In this document: positions 10,696 through 19,198 of the stretch, piece by piece
Numbering within the stretch: the stretch's first letter is position 1
Layout of the letters: every line of letters starts with the position of its first letter
Assembly: GCA_002163135.1 (NCBI GenBank)
Contig: MAAN01000022.1
Location: 62,001 to 126,000, forward strand
From: Alphaproteobacteria bacterium 46_93_T64
GTDB lineage: Bacteria; Pseudomonadota; Alphaproteobacteria; Sneathiellales; Sneathiellaceae
DNA length: 64,000 nucleotides
Reading direction: 5' to 3'
Notes under the pieces: generated by a model
The model's database searches: none
The model's input: the letters and a program-made list of their open reading frames with translations, nothing else
What the model was told of the DNA's origin: nothing
Position numbers and translations under genes: made by a program

Positions 10696-11955
10696 ATGGC
10701 TCAAAAAGTATCCACTTTATCTAACGGTTTACGCGTAATTTCTGATCCGATGCCACATCTTGAAACCGCGGCGGTCGGGGTTTGGGTGGATACCGGTGCG
10801 AGACATGAAAATTTACCTGTGAATGGTATCTCGCACGTTCTTGAGCACATGGCTTTCAAGGGAACAGAAACCCGGTCAGCCCGTGAAATTGCGGAAAGTA
10901 TTGAGGCTGTCGGGGGACATCTGAATGCTTATACAAGCCGAGATCAAACAGCTTATTATGCTCGAGTTTTGAAAGACGACGTCCCACTGGGAGTAGATAT
11001 TCTCGCGGATATTTTGCAAAATTCTGTATTTGATGAAGCAGAACTAGCACGTGAACAAGAGGTCATTGTTCAGGAAATAGGGCAAACAAACGACACACCG
11101 GATGATATAATATTTGATCATTTACAGGAAACTGCGTTTCCAGATCAGGCAATCGGTCGTTCTATTCTTGGCATTGCAGAGCGGGTTCGCGGTTTTGATC
11201 GAGCTGTTATTTCCGATTATATGACAGAACATTATACCGCGCCGAAACTGGTGCTAAGTGCTTCGGGTGCCGTTGATCATGATGCCCTTGTGGAGTTGGC
11301 GGAAGAAAAATTTTCTAAACTGTCGAGTGGCGCCGTCCATGAGATGGAAGCCGCAACTTATAAAGGCGGTGAGTATCGCGAAGCTCGGGATTTAGAACAG
11401 GTCCATTTTGCACTTTCAGTTCCCGGTGTGACATACAACGACGACGATTTTTACACTATTCAAATCCTTGCTGGATTACTTGGTGGGGGAATGTCTTCAC
11501 GGTTGTTTCAGGAAGTTCGTGAGAAACGCGGCTTATGCTATTCGATTTTCTCTTTCGCGTCTTCCTTCATGGATACAGGATTGTTCTCGGTTTATGCAGG
11601 TACGGGCCCAGATCAAATATCTGAACTCAGCAGTGTTATTGTGGATGAGTTGCTGAAAACCGCTAAATCCATTGACGAAAGTGAAGTTGCTCGTGCGAGG
11701 GCACAGCATAAAGCAGGCCTTCTCATGGGACTTGAAAGCCCGGCTGCACGCTGCGAAGTGCATGCGAGGCAGATGTTGATTTTTGGCCGGGTCATTCCGC
11801 CATCTGAAATTGAAGACGAAATCGATAAAGTGACAGCTGAGCGTATCGAAAACGCTGCAAAACGTTTGTTTGAGGGAGTTATCCCAACGATTGCAGCGCT
11901 TGGACCTGTGAAAAACCTTGAAAACTATGACCAATTTGCGGCAAGGTTCAATTAG
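10696..11955 (+). CDS. M16 family processing peptidase (MPP-like)
   Basis: Zinc peptidase of family M16B, related to the beta subunit of the mitochondrial processing peptidase. The inverted zinc motif HVLEH is at residues 47-51 and a downstream glutamate in REQEVIVQEI (about 127) supplies the third ligand. The glycine-rich loop GLLGGGMSSRLFQEVREKRGLCYS, characteristic of the C-terminal half, is present. At 419 residues it is normal length. It follows thrC by 13 bases, a pairing frequent in alphaproteobacteria. The natural substrate is unknown. Confidence 0.95.
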   Translation: MAQKVSTLSNGLRVISDPMPHLETAAVGVWVDTGARHENLPVNGISHVLEHMAFKGTETRSAREIAESIEAVGGHLNAYTSRDQTAYYARVLKDDVPLGVDILADILQNSVFDEAELAREQEVIVQEIGQTNDTPDDIIFDHLQETAFPDQAIGRSILGIAERVRGFDRAVISDYMTEHYTAPKLVLSASGAVDHDALVELAEEKFSKLSSGAVHEMEAATYKGGEYREARDLEQVHFALSVPGVTYNDDDFYTIQILAGLLGGGMSSRLFQEVREKRGLCYSIFSFASSFMDTGLFSVYAGTGPDQISELSSVIVDELLKTAKSIDESEVARARAQHKAGLLMGLESPAARCEVHARQMLIFGRVIPPSEIEDEIDKVTAERIENAAKRLFEGVIPTIAALGPVKNLENYDQFAARFN

Positions 11956-12010
11956 GCGGCCAAATATGTTCGCCCCATGAGAGCAGTCTTGATTACCCTG
12001 CGAGGCGATT

Positions 12011-12643
12011 TTGCTACAAAAATTCTGGAAGACAGATCGTGACAATCCCATTTATGGGGATCGACTGTATTTGCGACATCCAAAGATTTCTGATTGGGCT
12101 GAGTGGTCGAAGATCCGAGAGATAAGCCGCCAGCATCTCGTGCCGTGGGAGCCAGTTTGGTCGCGAGATTCGTTGACGCGTCAGCACTTTCGAGATCGAC
12201 TTCGTCGTTACGCGTCGGACGCCAAAGCAGACAATGGCTATGCGTTTTTTCTATTCAGAAATACAGATGATCAATTGCTTGGAAGCATAACGCTGAGCAA
12301 TATTCAAAGGGGTGTCTCTCAAACCGGGACGTTAGGGTATTGGACAGGCCTGCCTCATATCCGGCACGGGTATATGTTCGAGGGGATATGCACACTGCTT
12401 CCGGAATTGTTTGAAACATACTCTCTTCGCCGTATTGAAGCCGCATGTTTACCTGAAAATATACCTAGTGCCTCCTTGCTTGAAAAAGCCGGATTTACGA
12501 GAGAGGGGTATGCTAGACAATATTTATGTATAAACGGGAACTGGCAAGATCATTTGCTCTTTGCGATCTTGAAGGGGGATACAATTGCTCCTAGCCAAAT
12601 CGAAGAACGTCGATCAGGCATGGCCGGCATCACCGGAAAGTAA
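12011..12643 (+). CDS. GNAT family N-acetyltransferase (RimJ-like)
   Basis: Acetyltransferase of the GNAT superfamily, closest in pattern to RimJ/RimL enzymes that acetylate protein N-termini such as ribosomal protein S5. The domain runs over the whole 210 residues: YGDRLYLRHP at the start, GSITLSNIQRG for the central strand, GYMFEGI in the cofactor loop region, and NIPSASLLEKAGFTREGYARQYL at the C-terminal part. The start appears to be a TTG at 12011 with a weak purine-rich site; no upstream in-frame ATG is seen. Its 3' end overlaps the convergent yqgE gene by 30 bases. The substrate is not determined by the sequence. Confidence 0.88.
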   Translation: MLQKFWKTDRDNPIYGDRLYLRHPKISDWAEWSKIREISRQHLVPWEPVWSRDSLTRQHFRDRLRRYASDAKADNGYAFFLFRNTDDQLLGSITLSNIQRGVSQTGTLGYWTGLPHIRHGYMFEGICTLLPELFETYSLRRIEAACLPENIPSASLLEKAGFTREGYARQYLCINGNWQDHLLFAILKGDTIAPSQIEERRSGMAGITGK

Positions 12644-13255
12644 CCCCGGATCAAAGCCCAGTTTATTAATCGCTGCATGCCATTTGTTACCAAGTCTGTC
12701 TCCAAAGACCAGATCATGGTCTGCATCGACAACAAGCCAACCATTATCCTGAATTTCTTTTTCTAGCTGTCCTGGACCCCAACCTGAATACCCTAAAGCA
12801 AGAAAACTGTCCTGTGGGCCTTCTCCAAGTGCCATACTTTTCAACATATCAAGCGTGGCAGTTAGAGCGATATCATCACAGATCATCATTGATGTATCGT
12901 GAATCATATCCGTTGTATGAAGAACGAAACCTCGTTCTGCCTCCACCGGACCTCCAAAATGTATTTTTTGACTATCAATCACGTCGATATGCGGAATTTC
13001 AAGTTGCTCCAAAAGGTCTTCAAAGGAAAGAAGATCAAGATTGCGATTGAGAACTATCCCCATCGCGCCTTCTTCACCATGGGCACATAAAAGAATAATG
13101 GCTTTTTTGAATTGCGGGTCAGGCATAGTTGGCATTGCGATCAGAATCTGACCTTCCAGATAACCTTCTTTTTGCTCTATGGTATTCGTCATATTACTGT
13201 CGCTCTTATTAAAGTGATCACCTGTAACTGAAGGTTGATCTAATTGTGACATCAT
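12614..13255 (-). CDS. yqgE: YqgE/AlgH family protein
   Basis: Member of the YqgE/AlgH (DUF179) family of unknown biochemical function. The 213-residue product has the family start YLEGQILIAMPTMPDPQFKKAIILLCAHGEEGAMGIVLNR, the central IHFGGPVE, and the C-terminal GYSGWGPGQLEKEIQDNGWLV. It lies alone on the minus strand, convergent with the acetyltransferase gene, and is divergent from the DsbD-N-like gene. The N-terminal 30 residues are a non-conserved extension; a later start near EGYLEGQ is conceivable. Confidence 0.93.
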   Translation of the reverse strand: MMSQLDQPSVTGDHFNKSDSNMTNTIEQKEGYLEGQILIAMPTMPDPQFKKAIILLCAHGEEGAMGIVLNRNLDLLSFEDLLEQLEIPHIDVIDSQKIHFGGPVEAERGFVLHTTDMIHDTSMMICDDIALTATLDMLKSMALGEGPQDSFLALGYSGWGPGQLEKEIQDNGWLVVDADHDLVFGDRLGNKWHAAINKLGFDPGLLSGDAGHA

Positions 13256-13327
13256 AATTTCAAAAAATACTTTATACTATAGCGAGAGCTGATCTCTTCT
13301 CTCTAACTTGGTAACGAATGATGAAAA

Positions 13328-14176
13328 ATGAAGCAAATTTATAAGTTTTTTTCTTTTTTTGCTACGCTGATGCTAATAACACCGTCGGTATTTGCAGTAG
13401 ATTTGACATCAATTTCTAACTCTGATTGGGCGGTATCAGAGATGTCCCGTGCTCGATTGCTGTCGGTGACAACGGGAACGGGCGGGCAAAAAGAAGTCGT
13501 GCTTGGAGTTCACATCCAACTGGATAGGGGCTGGAAAACCTACTGGCGAAGCCCTGGCGATACTGGCATTGCTCCCACATTCGGTTGGAGCGGCTCAGAG
13601 AATATTGCGAATACTGAAATCTTATGGCCGGCACCGGAATCATTTGAAAGCGCTGGCTATTTATCCTGGGGATTTGAGACGGAAGTTCTGTTTCCGGTTA
13701 AAGTCACTTTAAAAGATGCAGACAAAGATCTTCGTGCCAAACTCGTACTGACTTACGGTGTATGCAAAGAAGTTTGCGTACCCATCCAACAAGAATTCTC
13801 TCTGCATTTACCGAATGCTGCAGCAGAGCAATCCGCGGAAAAGAATTTGTTCCAACAATATACAGCCTTGGTGCCTGCGCCACTTGGACTGTCGGCATTG
13901 GCTCAGCGTATAGAAATCAGGCACCTAACGAAGAATTTTTTGGAAGTCACGGTTGATACAAATAATTCCTTTGAAAATCCAGAGTTGATTCTTGAAGGAG
14001 AGGACGGAGATTTCTTTGCGGTCGAAAAAACTGTGATAGACCGTAATGGGAACAAGGTCTCCTTCTCAATAGCCGCTGATTTCGTAAATGATCCGAAGCG
14101 AATTTTGGGGCGCAAACTAAGAGCGACACTCATAGATAACAGTCAGGGCGCTGAAGCGAGTGTTGAAATAAAATAA
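13328..14176 (+). CDS. Exported DsbD N-terminal-domain protein
   Basis: A 282-residue protein with a signal peptide (about 1-23, ending VFA) and an immunoglobulin-like domain like the periplasmic alpha domain of the thiol:disulfide transporter DsbD/ScsB. The redox cysteine pair is visible in TYGVCKEVCVPIQQEFSL, a pattern also found in stand-alone DsbD-alpha proteins. It lacks the membrane and thioredoxin domains, so it could act as a periplasmic electron carrier or binding protein. The peroxiredoxin gene starts about 100 bases downstream; a shared redox role is possible but inferred. Confidence 0.85.
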   Translation: MKQIYKFFSFFATLMLITPSVFAVDLTSISNSDWAVSEMSRARLLSVTTGTGGQKEVVLGVHIQLDRGWKTYWRSPGDTGIAPTFGWSGSENIANTEILWPAPESFESAGYLSWGFETEVLFPVKVTLKDADKDLRAKLVLTYGVCKEVCVPIQQEFSLHLPNAAAEQSAEKNLFQQYTALVPAPLGLSALAQRIEIRHLTKNFLEVTVDTNNSFENPELILEGEDGDFFAVEKTVIDRNGNKVSFSIAADFVNDPKRILGRKLRATLIDNSQGAEASVEIK

Positions 14177-14273
14177 TCTGGCAAACGTCACATTTCAGGT
14201 TGTTTTTGTGGTGTAAGAGAAAGACTATGCTACAATTCTAGAAATCCTCCAATTTGCAACTAGGAAAAATTTA

Positions 14274-14753
14274 ATGACTATTTCAGTAGGCGACAAACTG
14301 CCAAATGCCGATCTCATGGAAATGACTGCAAAAGGCCCTTCAAAATTAGCAGTTAGCGATTTATTCGCAGGCAAAAAAGTCGCAATGTTTGCTGTTCCAG
14401 GTGCGTTTACACCAACTTGTTCCGCGAAACACGTGCCGGGATTTCTCGCAAATCTTGATGCCTTGAAAGGCAAAGGCGTAGAAGAAGTAATTTGCCTGTC
14501 TGTGAACGATCCGTTCGTAATGGCAGCGTGGGGAAAATCGCTATCTGCAGATGGAATTCGTATGGTTGTTGATCCAGATGGTGCTTTCACAAAAGCAATG
14601 GGTGTTGAATTTGATGCGTCCGGTGCAGGCCTTGGTGTGCGTTCACGTCGGTATTCAATGATTGTCGACGACGGTGCTATAAGTCAATTGAACCTCGAAG
14701 AAACCGGTGGTTTTGAAGTTTCGGATGCTGAAACACTTCTTGATCAGATCTAG
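14274..14753 (+). CDS. Peroxiredoxin (Prx5 type)
   Basis: Thiol peroxidase of the Prx5/redoxin group, reducing hydrogen peroxide and organic hydroperoxides in the cytosol. The 159-residue product has the peroxidatic cysteine C49 in VPGAFTPTCSAKHVPGF and the usual catalytic environment later (SRRYSMIVDDG). No glutaredoxin fusion is present. A strong terminator follows directly and also serves rnhA from the other side. Confidence 0.95.
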   Translation: MTISVGDKLPNADLMEMTAKGPSKLAVSDLFAGKKVAMFAVPGAFTPTCSAKHVPGFLANLDALKGKGVEEVICLSVNDPFVMAAWGKSLSADGIRMVVDPDGAFTKAMGVEFDASGAGLGVRSRRYSMIVDDGAISQLNLEETGGFEVSDAETLLDQI

Positions 14754-14763
14754 TTTTCGTATG

Positions 14764-14788
14764 CGGGGAGGGATGACCTCCCCGTTTT
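14764..14788. terminator. Terminator between peroxiredoxin and rnhA
   Basis: Stem CGGGGAGG / CCTCCCCG with a GATGA loop followed by TTTT, placed between two convergent genes. On the plus strand it ends the peroxiredoxin transcript; the T-run on the other strand is weaker. Confidence 0.88.
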
Positions 14789-14790
14789 AT

Positions 14791-15231
14791 CTATTTGAAT
14801 TTTTCCATGCCCTTATTGGCCAATTGGTCAGCTTTTTCGTTTCCCGGATGCCCCGCGTGTCCTTTGACCCAATGCCAGCTAATGGTATGACGGGCGATAG
14901 CCTCATCAAGCTCCACCCATAAATCTTTGTTCTTAACTGGCTTCTTTGCTGCGGTTTTCCAGCCATTTTTCTTCCAGTTAGCCATCCATTTGGTAATGCC
15001 GTCTTTCACATATGTACTGTCAGTATGCAGAGCCACACTGCTGGGCCTTTTTAAGGCGGTAAGTGCATTGATTGCCGCGCTAAGTTCCATACGATTATTC
15101 GTCGTATCAGGAGCTCCGCCGCATATTTCTTTTGTTTTACCGTCAGCTTCCAGCAACGCGCCCCAACCCCCCGGGCCAGGGTTGCCCGAACATGCGCCAT
15201 CTGTATAAATTGTTACTGTTTTTTCTGCCAA
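14791..15231 (-). CDS. rnhA: Ribonuclease HI
   Basis: Endonuclease that cuts the RNA strand of RNA-DNA hybrids. The 146-residue product carries the four catalytic acids at the expected places: D11 in [16 protein letters not shown]49 in NNRMELSA, D71 in HTDSTYV and D135 in NEKADQLA. The basic protrusion [17 protein letters not shown] is present, as in E. coli RNase HI. Together with rnhB at 34 kb both RNase H classes are represented in this window. Confidence 0.97.
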   Translation of the reverse strand: MAEKTVTIYTDGACSGNPGPGGWGALLEADGKTKEICGGAPDTTNNRMELSAAINALTALKRPSSVALHTDSTYVKDGITKWMANWKKNGWKTAAKKPVKNKDLWVELDEAIARHTISWHWVKGHAGHPGNEKADQLANKGMEKFK

Positions 15232-15394
15232 TTTGTCACCTGTCGGCTGTGCATATTTGAATAAGTTTTTGCCAGCATATCTGAAACCAAAGGCAGGTCA
15301 GTAAAATAATTATATTTTAACCTAATTTTAGGCGCTTGGGTTCAGGATGATAAAATAATCTAAGAATTAACCTATTCTGTCTGTCGAGGACCTT

Positions 15395-16141
15395 GTGAAC
15401 GCTATGACAAAAAAGATGTTCTCTGCTGAAAAGCAACAACTTCAACATGTGAGTTCAGATGTGGGGACGCCAGACCCCACCGGTGGTATGAGCCAAGAGC
15501 AATATGATGTGCTTTTAGGGGCTATACATTCATTAAGAGAGGATATTGCAGGAGGTTTTGAAGCAAAAACCGGCCCAACGCTCAATGAAGAAGTGCTTGA
15601 AGACTTTAAAAAAGAATTTGCAGAATCTATGCAATTGAAGATCGAGTTGGAAGAGCTCTCTCGTGTGATCTTGGAAACTCGGCGTGAAATCACATCGATA
15701 AACTCTCATGAAAAAGGGCCCAAAATTCATGCAATGACCGACCAATTGGATGCCGTTGTTGGTGATACTGAAACAGCGACAAATACGATTTTGGCGGCAG
15801 TTGAGACCATTGAAGATAAGAATGAGAGTTTAGAGCTTAACGCAACTGATCCTGATGAACTTGAAATTACGCAAGCCATCAGCAACGCCGTAATGAAAAT
15901 CTACGAAGCCTGCGGTTTTCAAGATATTACAGGACAGCGTATTTCTAAAGTCGTTGGAACGCTCAAATTCGTTGAAGATCGTATTGCAACCATGATTGAT
16001 ATCTTGGGTGGAGAGGAGCAATTAGCTGACCTTGAAGGAGTTGAGCAGGACGTTCAAAAAGACGGGGACGTTGAACTCAGCGGCCCACGTGTTGAAGGCC
16101 AGGAAATTTCCCAAGATGAAATTGACGCGCTCTTTGATTAA
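15395..16141 (+). CDS. cheZ: CheZ-like protein phosphatase
   Basis: Probable phosphatase of the chemotaxis response regulator CheY-P. The 248-residue, mostly helical and acidic protein has the CheZ core motif with the catalytic glutamine in CGFQDITGQRISKVV at about residues 172-186, followed by VEDRI. The last residues, ISQDEIDALFD, form an acidic amphipathic tail of the kind that binds CheY-P in CheZ and FliM. A GTG at 15395 is close behind GAGGA; an ATG at 15404 is the alternative. There are no other che genes next to it. Its stop is only 6 bases from the convergent thrB stop. Confidence 0.85.
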   Translation: MNAMTKKMFSAEKQQLQHVSSDVGTPDPTGGMSQEQYDVLLGAIHSLREDIAGGFEAKTGPTLNEEVLEDFKKEFAESMQLKIELEELSRVILETRREITSINSHEKGPKIHAMTDQLDAVVGDTETATNTILAAVETIEDKNESLELNATDPDELEITQAISNAVMKIYEACGFQDITGQRISKVVGTLKFVEDRIATMIDILGGEEQLADLEGVEQDVQKDGDVELSGPRVEGQEISQDEIDALFD

Positions 16142-16147
16142 TCAGCT

Positions 16148-17116
16148 TTATTCGATCCCATATGCCGAGACGGTTTTAACATCCTGAAGAAAACGAATTT
16201 TCTTTAGATATTCGGCTGGATTTTTTGGTTTCACTAGCGCTCCTTCAACCTGGTTTAGCCAATCATACAGCCGTGTGAGGTAGAAGCGTAAAGCGGCCCC
16301 GCGGCAAAGAAGGGGGAGAGCCTCCAACTCCTCGTTAGAAACACTCCGTACACGGCGATAAGCATTTAACAGCTTTCGGGCTTTGGTAATGTTAAAGCTT
16401 GCATCACTTTCAAAGCACCAAGCATTAAGGCAGATCGCCAAATCATAAACAAGAAAGTCATTGCAGGCGAAGTAGTAATCAATTACGCCGCTAACCTGAT
16501 CGTTCAGGAAGAAGATATTGTCGGGGAAAAGATCTGCGTGAATGACACCTTGAGGAAGATCTGACGGCCAGTTCTCTTCAAGAAAAGTAAGCTCATTCTC
16601 AATTTCTACAACTTCAGCATCTTTTATAGAATTGTCGTGCCGACTAGCAAGACAATCGTTCAGCAGAGGACGCCAGCTGTTCATTGAAAGCGTATTAGGT
16701 CTGCTAATTTCAAAGTCCGCAGCAGCGACATGCAAGTTGGCCAGACTATCTCCGAGCATGGCGCAATGATCTGGAGTTATTCTCCGAATGGAGCGGCCTT
16801 TCAAGAATTCGATAATGGCTGAGGGGCGCTCAGCAACTGTCGTTAGTGTCTCACCTTTTTTTGTTACGATTGGCCTCGGGGATACAAATCCTTTTTCTGC
16901 CAAATGTTCCATTAGGCCAAGGAAAAACGGCAAGTCGTCTTTATTTACCCGCTTTTCATAAAGCGTCAGAATGTAAAATCCAGTTTGCGTTTGAAGAAGA
17001 AAATTTGAGTTCTCGACGCCTTCTGCAATTCCCTTGCATGAAAGGGCCTCTCCGATATCATATTCACGCAACAGTGCATCTAAATCATCGTCGGAGATTT
17101 CAGTATATACGGCCAT
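16148..17116 (-). CDS. thrB: Homoserine kinase
   Basis: Homoserine kinase of the aminoglycoside-phosphotransferase-like fold found in many alphaproteobacteria, phosphorylating homoserine for ThrC. The N-terminal segment MAVYTEISDDDLDALLREYDIG and GIAEGVENSNFLL (nucleotide loop) are typical, and the catalytic loop is GVIHADLFPDNIFF with the metal-binding region GVIDYYFACND. I chose ATG at 17116 over a TTG twelve bases upstream, giving 322 residues. No clear ribosome site is visible. ispH lies upstream on the same strand with a 52-base gap, so the two could share a transcript. Confidence 0.95.
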   Translation of the reverse strand: MAVYTEISDDDLDALLREYDIGEALSCKGIAEGVENSNFLLQTQTGFYILTLYEKRVNKDDLPFFLGLMEHLAEKGFVSPRPIVTKKGETLTTVAERPSAIIEFLKGRSIRRITPDHCAMLGDSLANLHVAAADFEISRPNTLSMNSWRPLLNDCLASRHDNSIKDAEVVEIENELTFLEENWPSDLPQGVIHADLFPDNIFFLNDQVSGVIDYYFACNDFLVYDLAICLNAWCFESDASFNITKARKLLNAYRRVRSVSNEELEALPLLCRGAALRFYLTRLYDWLNQVEGALVKPKNPAEYLKKIRFLQDVKTVSAYGIE

Positions 17117-17168
17117 ATTTTGTACCAATTGGGCAGTCTTTATTCCCGATAGAGAATTTGATTGCCTG

Positions 17169-18116
17169 TTATTTTTCTAAAATGCGTGGAAGCTTGAACG
17201 TAACATGTTCTTCACTTGTTGTTATTTCGCGAACTGTAACGTCATACCGTTCAGAAAATGCAGCAACCACTTCCTCAACCAGTGTTTCTGGGGCGGAGGC
17301 CCCGGCGGTAATTCCAATGTTGGTGCAATTCGCTAGTTTTTCCCACGGAATATCACGTGCGCGTTGAACCAAACTAACGTATTTACATCCGCTTTTTTGG
17401 GCCACTTCGACAAGGCGCATGGAGTTAGATGAATTGGGAGCTCCGATTACAAGAACACCGTCACATTCTGCTGCTAGTTCTTTTACAGCGGCTTGCCGGT
17501 TTGTCGTTGCGTAGCATATATCTTCTTTTTTAGGGGACGCAATATTGGGGAATTTGTTCCGCAAGGTTGCGACAATAGCTGAAGTTTCATCTACAGAGAG
17601 AGTGGTTTGTGTCAGATATGCAAGATCCGCATCGGGGTTTATTGGTGAAAAGGCTTGAGCATCTTCCAGAGTTTCCACAAGTGTAATTTTCCCCTCTTTT
17701 AACTGACCCATAGTCCCGATAACTTCGGGGTGTCCCTTATGACCAATAAGAATGATTTCCATTCCGTCCTTGTCGTGACGTTCGGCCTCTCTGTGGACTT
17801 TACTGACCAGTGGGCAAGTGGCATCGATGAAAAACATATTGCGGGTTTGAGCTTCTTCAGGCACCGATTTCGCAACGCCATGAGCTGAAAAAATGACAGG
17901 TACGTTCTTTGGTACATCACTTAGCTCATCGACGAATACAGCGCCTTTTGCTTCCAGATTCTCCACAACATATCTGTTGTGCACGATCTCATGACGCACA
18001 TAGACCGGGGCACCGTATTTCTCTAATGCGCGTTCAACGATTTGGATTGCCCGGTCCACGCCAGCACAAAAGCCACGAGGGGCCGCCAAAAGAAGATTTC
18101 GTTGTTCAACTGTCAT
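17169..18116 (-). CDS. ispH: 4-hydroxy-3-methylbut-2-enyl diphosphate reductase
   Basis: Last enzyme of the MEP isoprenoid pathway, a 4Fe-4S protein that turns HMBPP into IPP and DMAPP. The three cluster cysteines are in [22 protein letters not shown] and [10 protein letters not shown], and the substrate-binding SSNSMRL motif is present. Starting at ATG 18116 ([10 protein letters not shown]) gives 315 residues, the normal length; a longer in-frame start at 18161 would add an unconserved 15 residues. ispE of the same pathway is at 45.5 kb. Confidence 0.97.
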   Translation of the reverse strand: MTVEQRNLLLAAPRGFCAGVDRAIQIVERALEKYGAPVYVRHEIVHNRYVVENLEAKGAVFVDELSDVPKNVPVIFSAHGVAKSVPEEAQTRNMFFIDATCPLVSKVHREAERHDKDGMEIILIGHKGHPEVIGTMGQLKEGKITLVETLEDAQAFSPINPDADLAYLTQTTLSVDETSAIVATLRNKFPNIASPKKEDICYATTNRQAAVKELAAECDGVLVIGAPNSSNSMRLVEVAQKSGCKYVSLVQRARDIPWEKLANCTNIGITAGASAPETLVEEVVAAFSERYDVTVREITTSEEHVTFKLPRILEK

Positions 18117-18308
18117 TTGCCAACCTAACATGTATGCGGGCGAAAATATCCCATTGAACAATAATATTTAATTGCCGAGCTTGTCATGCTTGCTAAAAAA
18201 TCCTGTCCATCTTAAATTCGGCGGATTAGTACATCAAATTGCCTAAAATTACCAGACTTTGACGCGCCTTGGATAAATGCGGCATGTCAGAAGCGAAAGA
18301 ATGCCGGG

Positions 18309-18869
18309 ATGATACGTAAATTCAAACATTTGAAGTCCATTTCCCTTCTAGCTGGGGTGTTCGTCTTAAGTGCTTGCGCCGGAGGATTGGATACCGATTT
18401 ATTTAGTTCAAGTAAGCGCGTGTTGCCTTGCCCAAATGTGGCGGTACTTCCCAATGCAGGAAATATCACCATTTTCCGGAGCGGACCGGGTCGTGATCTG
18501 GTTGATGTCGAGTTTGAAGGTGTTATTGTCCCAACCAGCGGTGAGTGCGTATACGAGAATGATGATAGCGAAGTATTAGCTGAGTTGATTCTTCGTATCG
18601 GAGCGATCAAAGGCCCAGCAGCGACTTCACAAAAACAAGTGTTCCCGTTTTTTGTGGCTATTGCAGACAATAATAAAAAAGTATTGGGTAAAAAGATATT
18701 TGAAAGCCTGATCGAGGTTCCGCAAGGGAAACGGAGAGGGGCGGTACAAGAGGAAATCATCCAAATAATCCCGATTGCCAGTGGCCGTTCAGGTGCAGAC
18801 TATACGATTGTGATGGGCTTTCAGCTGACAAATGAACAGCTTGAGTATAATCGAAAAACAGCGAACTAA
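18309..18869 (+). CDS. Putative lipoprotein of unknown function
   Basis: A 186-residue product with a basic start (MIRKFKHLKS), a hydrophobic stretch and a lipobox LSAC at about residues 20-23, so it is probably an envelope lipoprotein. The mature part has a conserved-looking segment RVLPCPNVAVLPNAGNITIF and alternating strand patterns. I do not recognise a named domain beyond resemblance to lipoproteins annotated as hypothetical in alphaproteobacteria. It ends about 80 bases before the glycine riboswitch and is likely a separate unit. Confidence 0.75.
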   Translation: MIRKFKHLKSISLLAGVFVLSACAGGLDTDLFSSSKRVLPCPNVAVLPNAGNITIFRSGPGRDLVDVEFEGVIVPTSGECVYENDDSEVLAELILRIGAIKGPAATSQKQVFPFFVAIADNNKKVLGKKIFESLIEVPQGKRRGAVQEEIIQIIPIASGRSGADYTIVMGFQLTNEQLEYNRKTAN

Positions 18870-18949
18870 AAAAGCCAGCTTTTCGTCTAAAAAGATCATG
18901 CCATTTGACAGAAGCGAAAGCATCACTATTATCGGGGCATTCATACAGA

Positions 18950-19141
18950 CGATCCCTGCGGGAGAGATGACTTAGAGTCATCGCCGAAGGAGCAACCACC
19001 TCGGAAACTCTCAGGCACCCGGACCGCAGGAGGATGAATCTCTGGAAAGCAAGCTGAATTTTCAGCTTCACCGAAGGGGTAAGCACAAAAAGCTATGTGG
19101 GCTTTTTATGTCAAATCTCTCAGGTCCTAAGACAGAGGGGG
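18950..19141 (+). ncRNA. Tandem glycine riboswitch
   Basis: Two consecutive glycine aptamers in the leader of gcvT. Each contains the conserved signatures: CCGAAGGAGCAA at 18984-18995 with CTCTCAGG at 19008-19015, and CCGAAGGGGTAAG at 19071-19083 with CTCTCAGG at 19117-19124. The P1 stem of the first aptamer is CTGCGG (18956-18961) paired with CCGCAG (19024-19029). Tandem glycine riboswitches usually turn on glycine cleavage genes when glycine is plentiful. About 58 bases separate it from the gcvT start. Confidence 0.96.
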
Positions 19142-19198
19142 TTATTACCTACGCTTGGTGCGTTGGTGATTAACTTCTTTGTGGACTGAGACATACCT

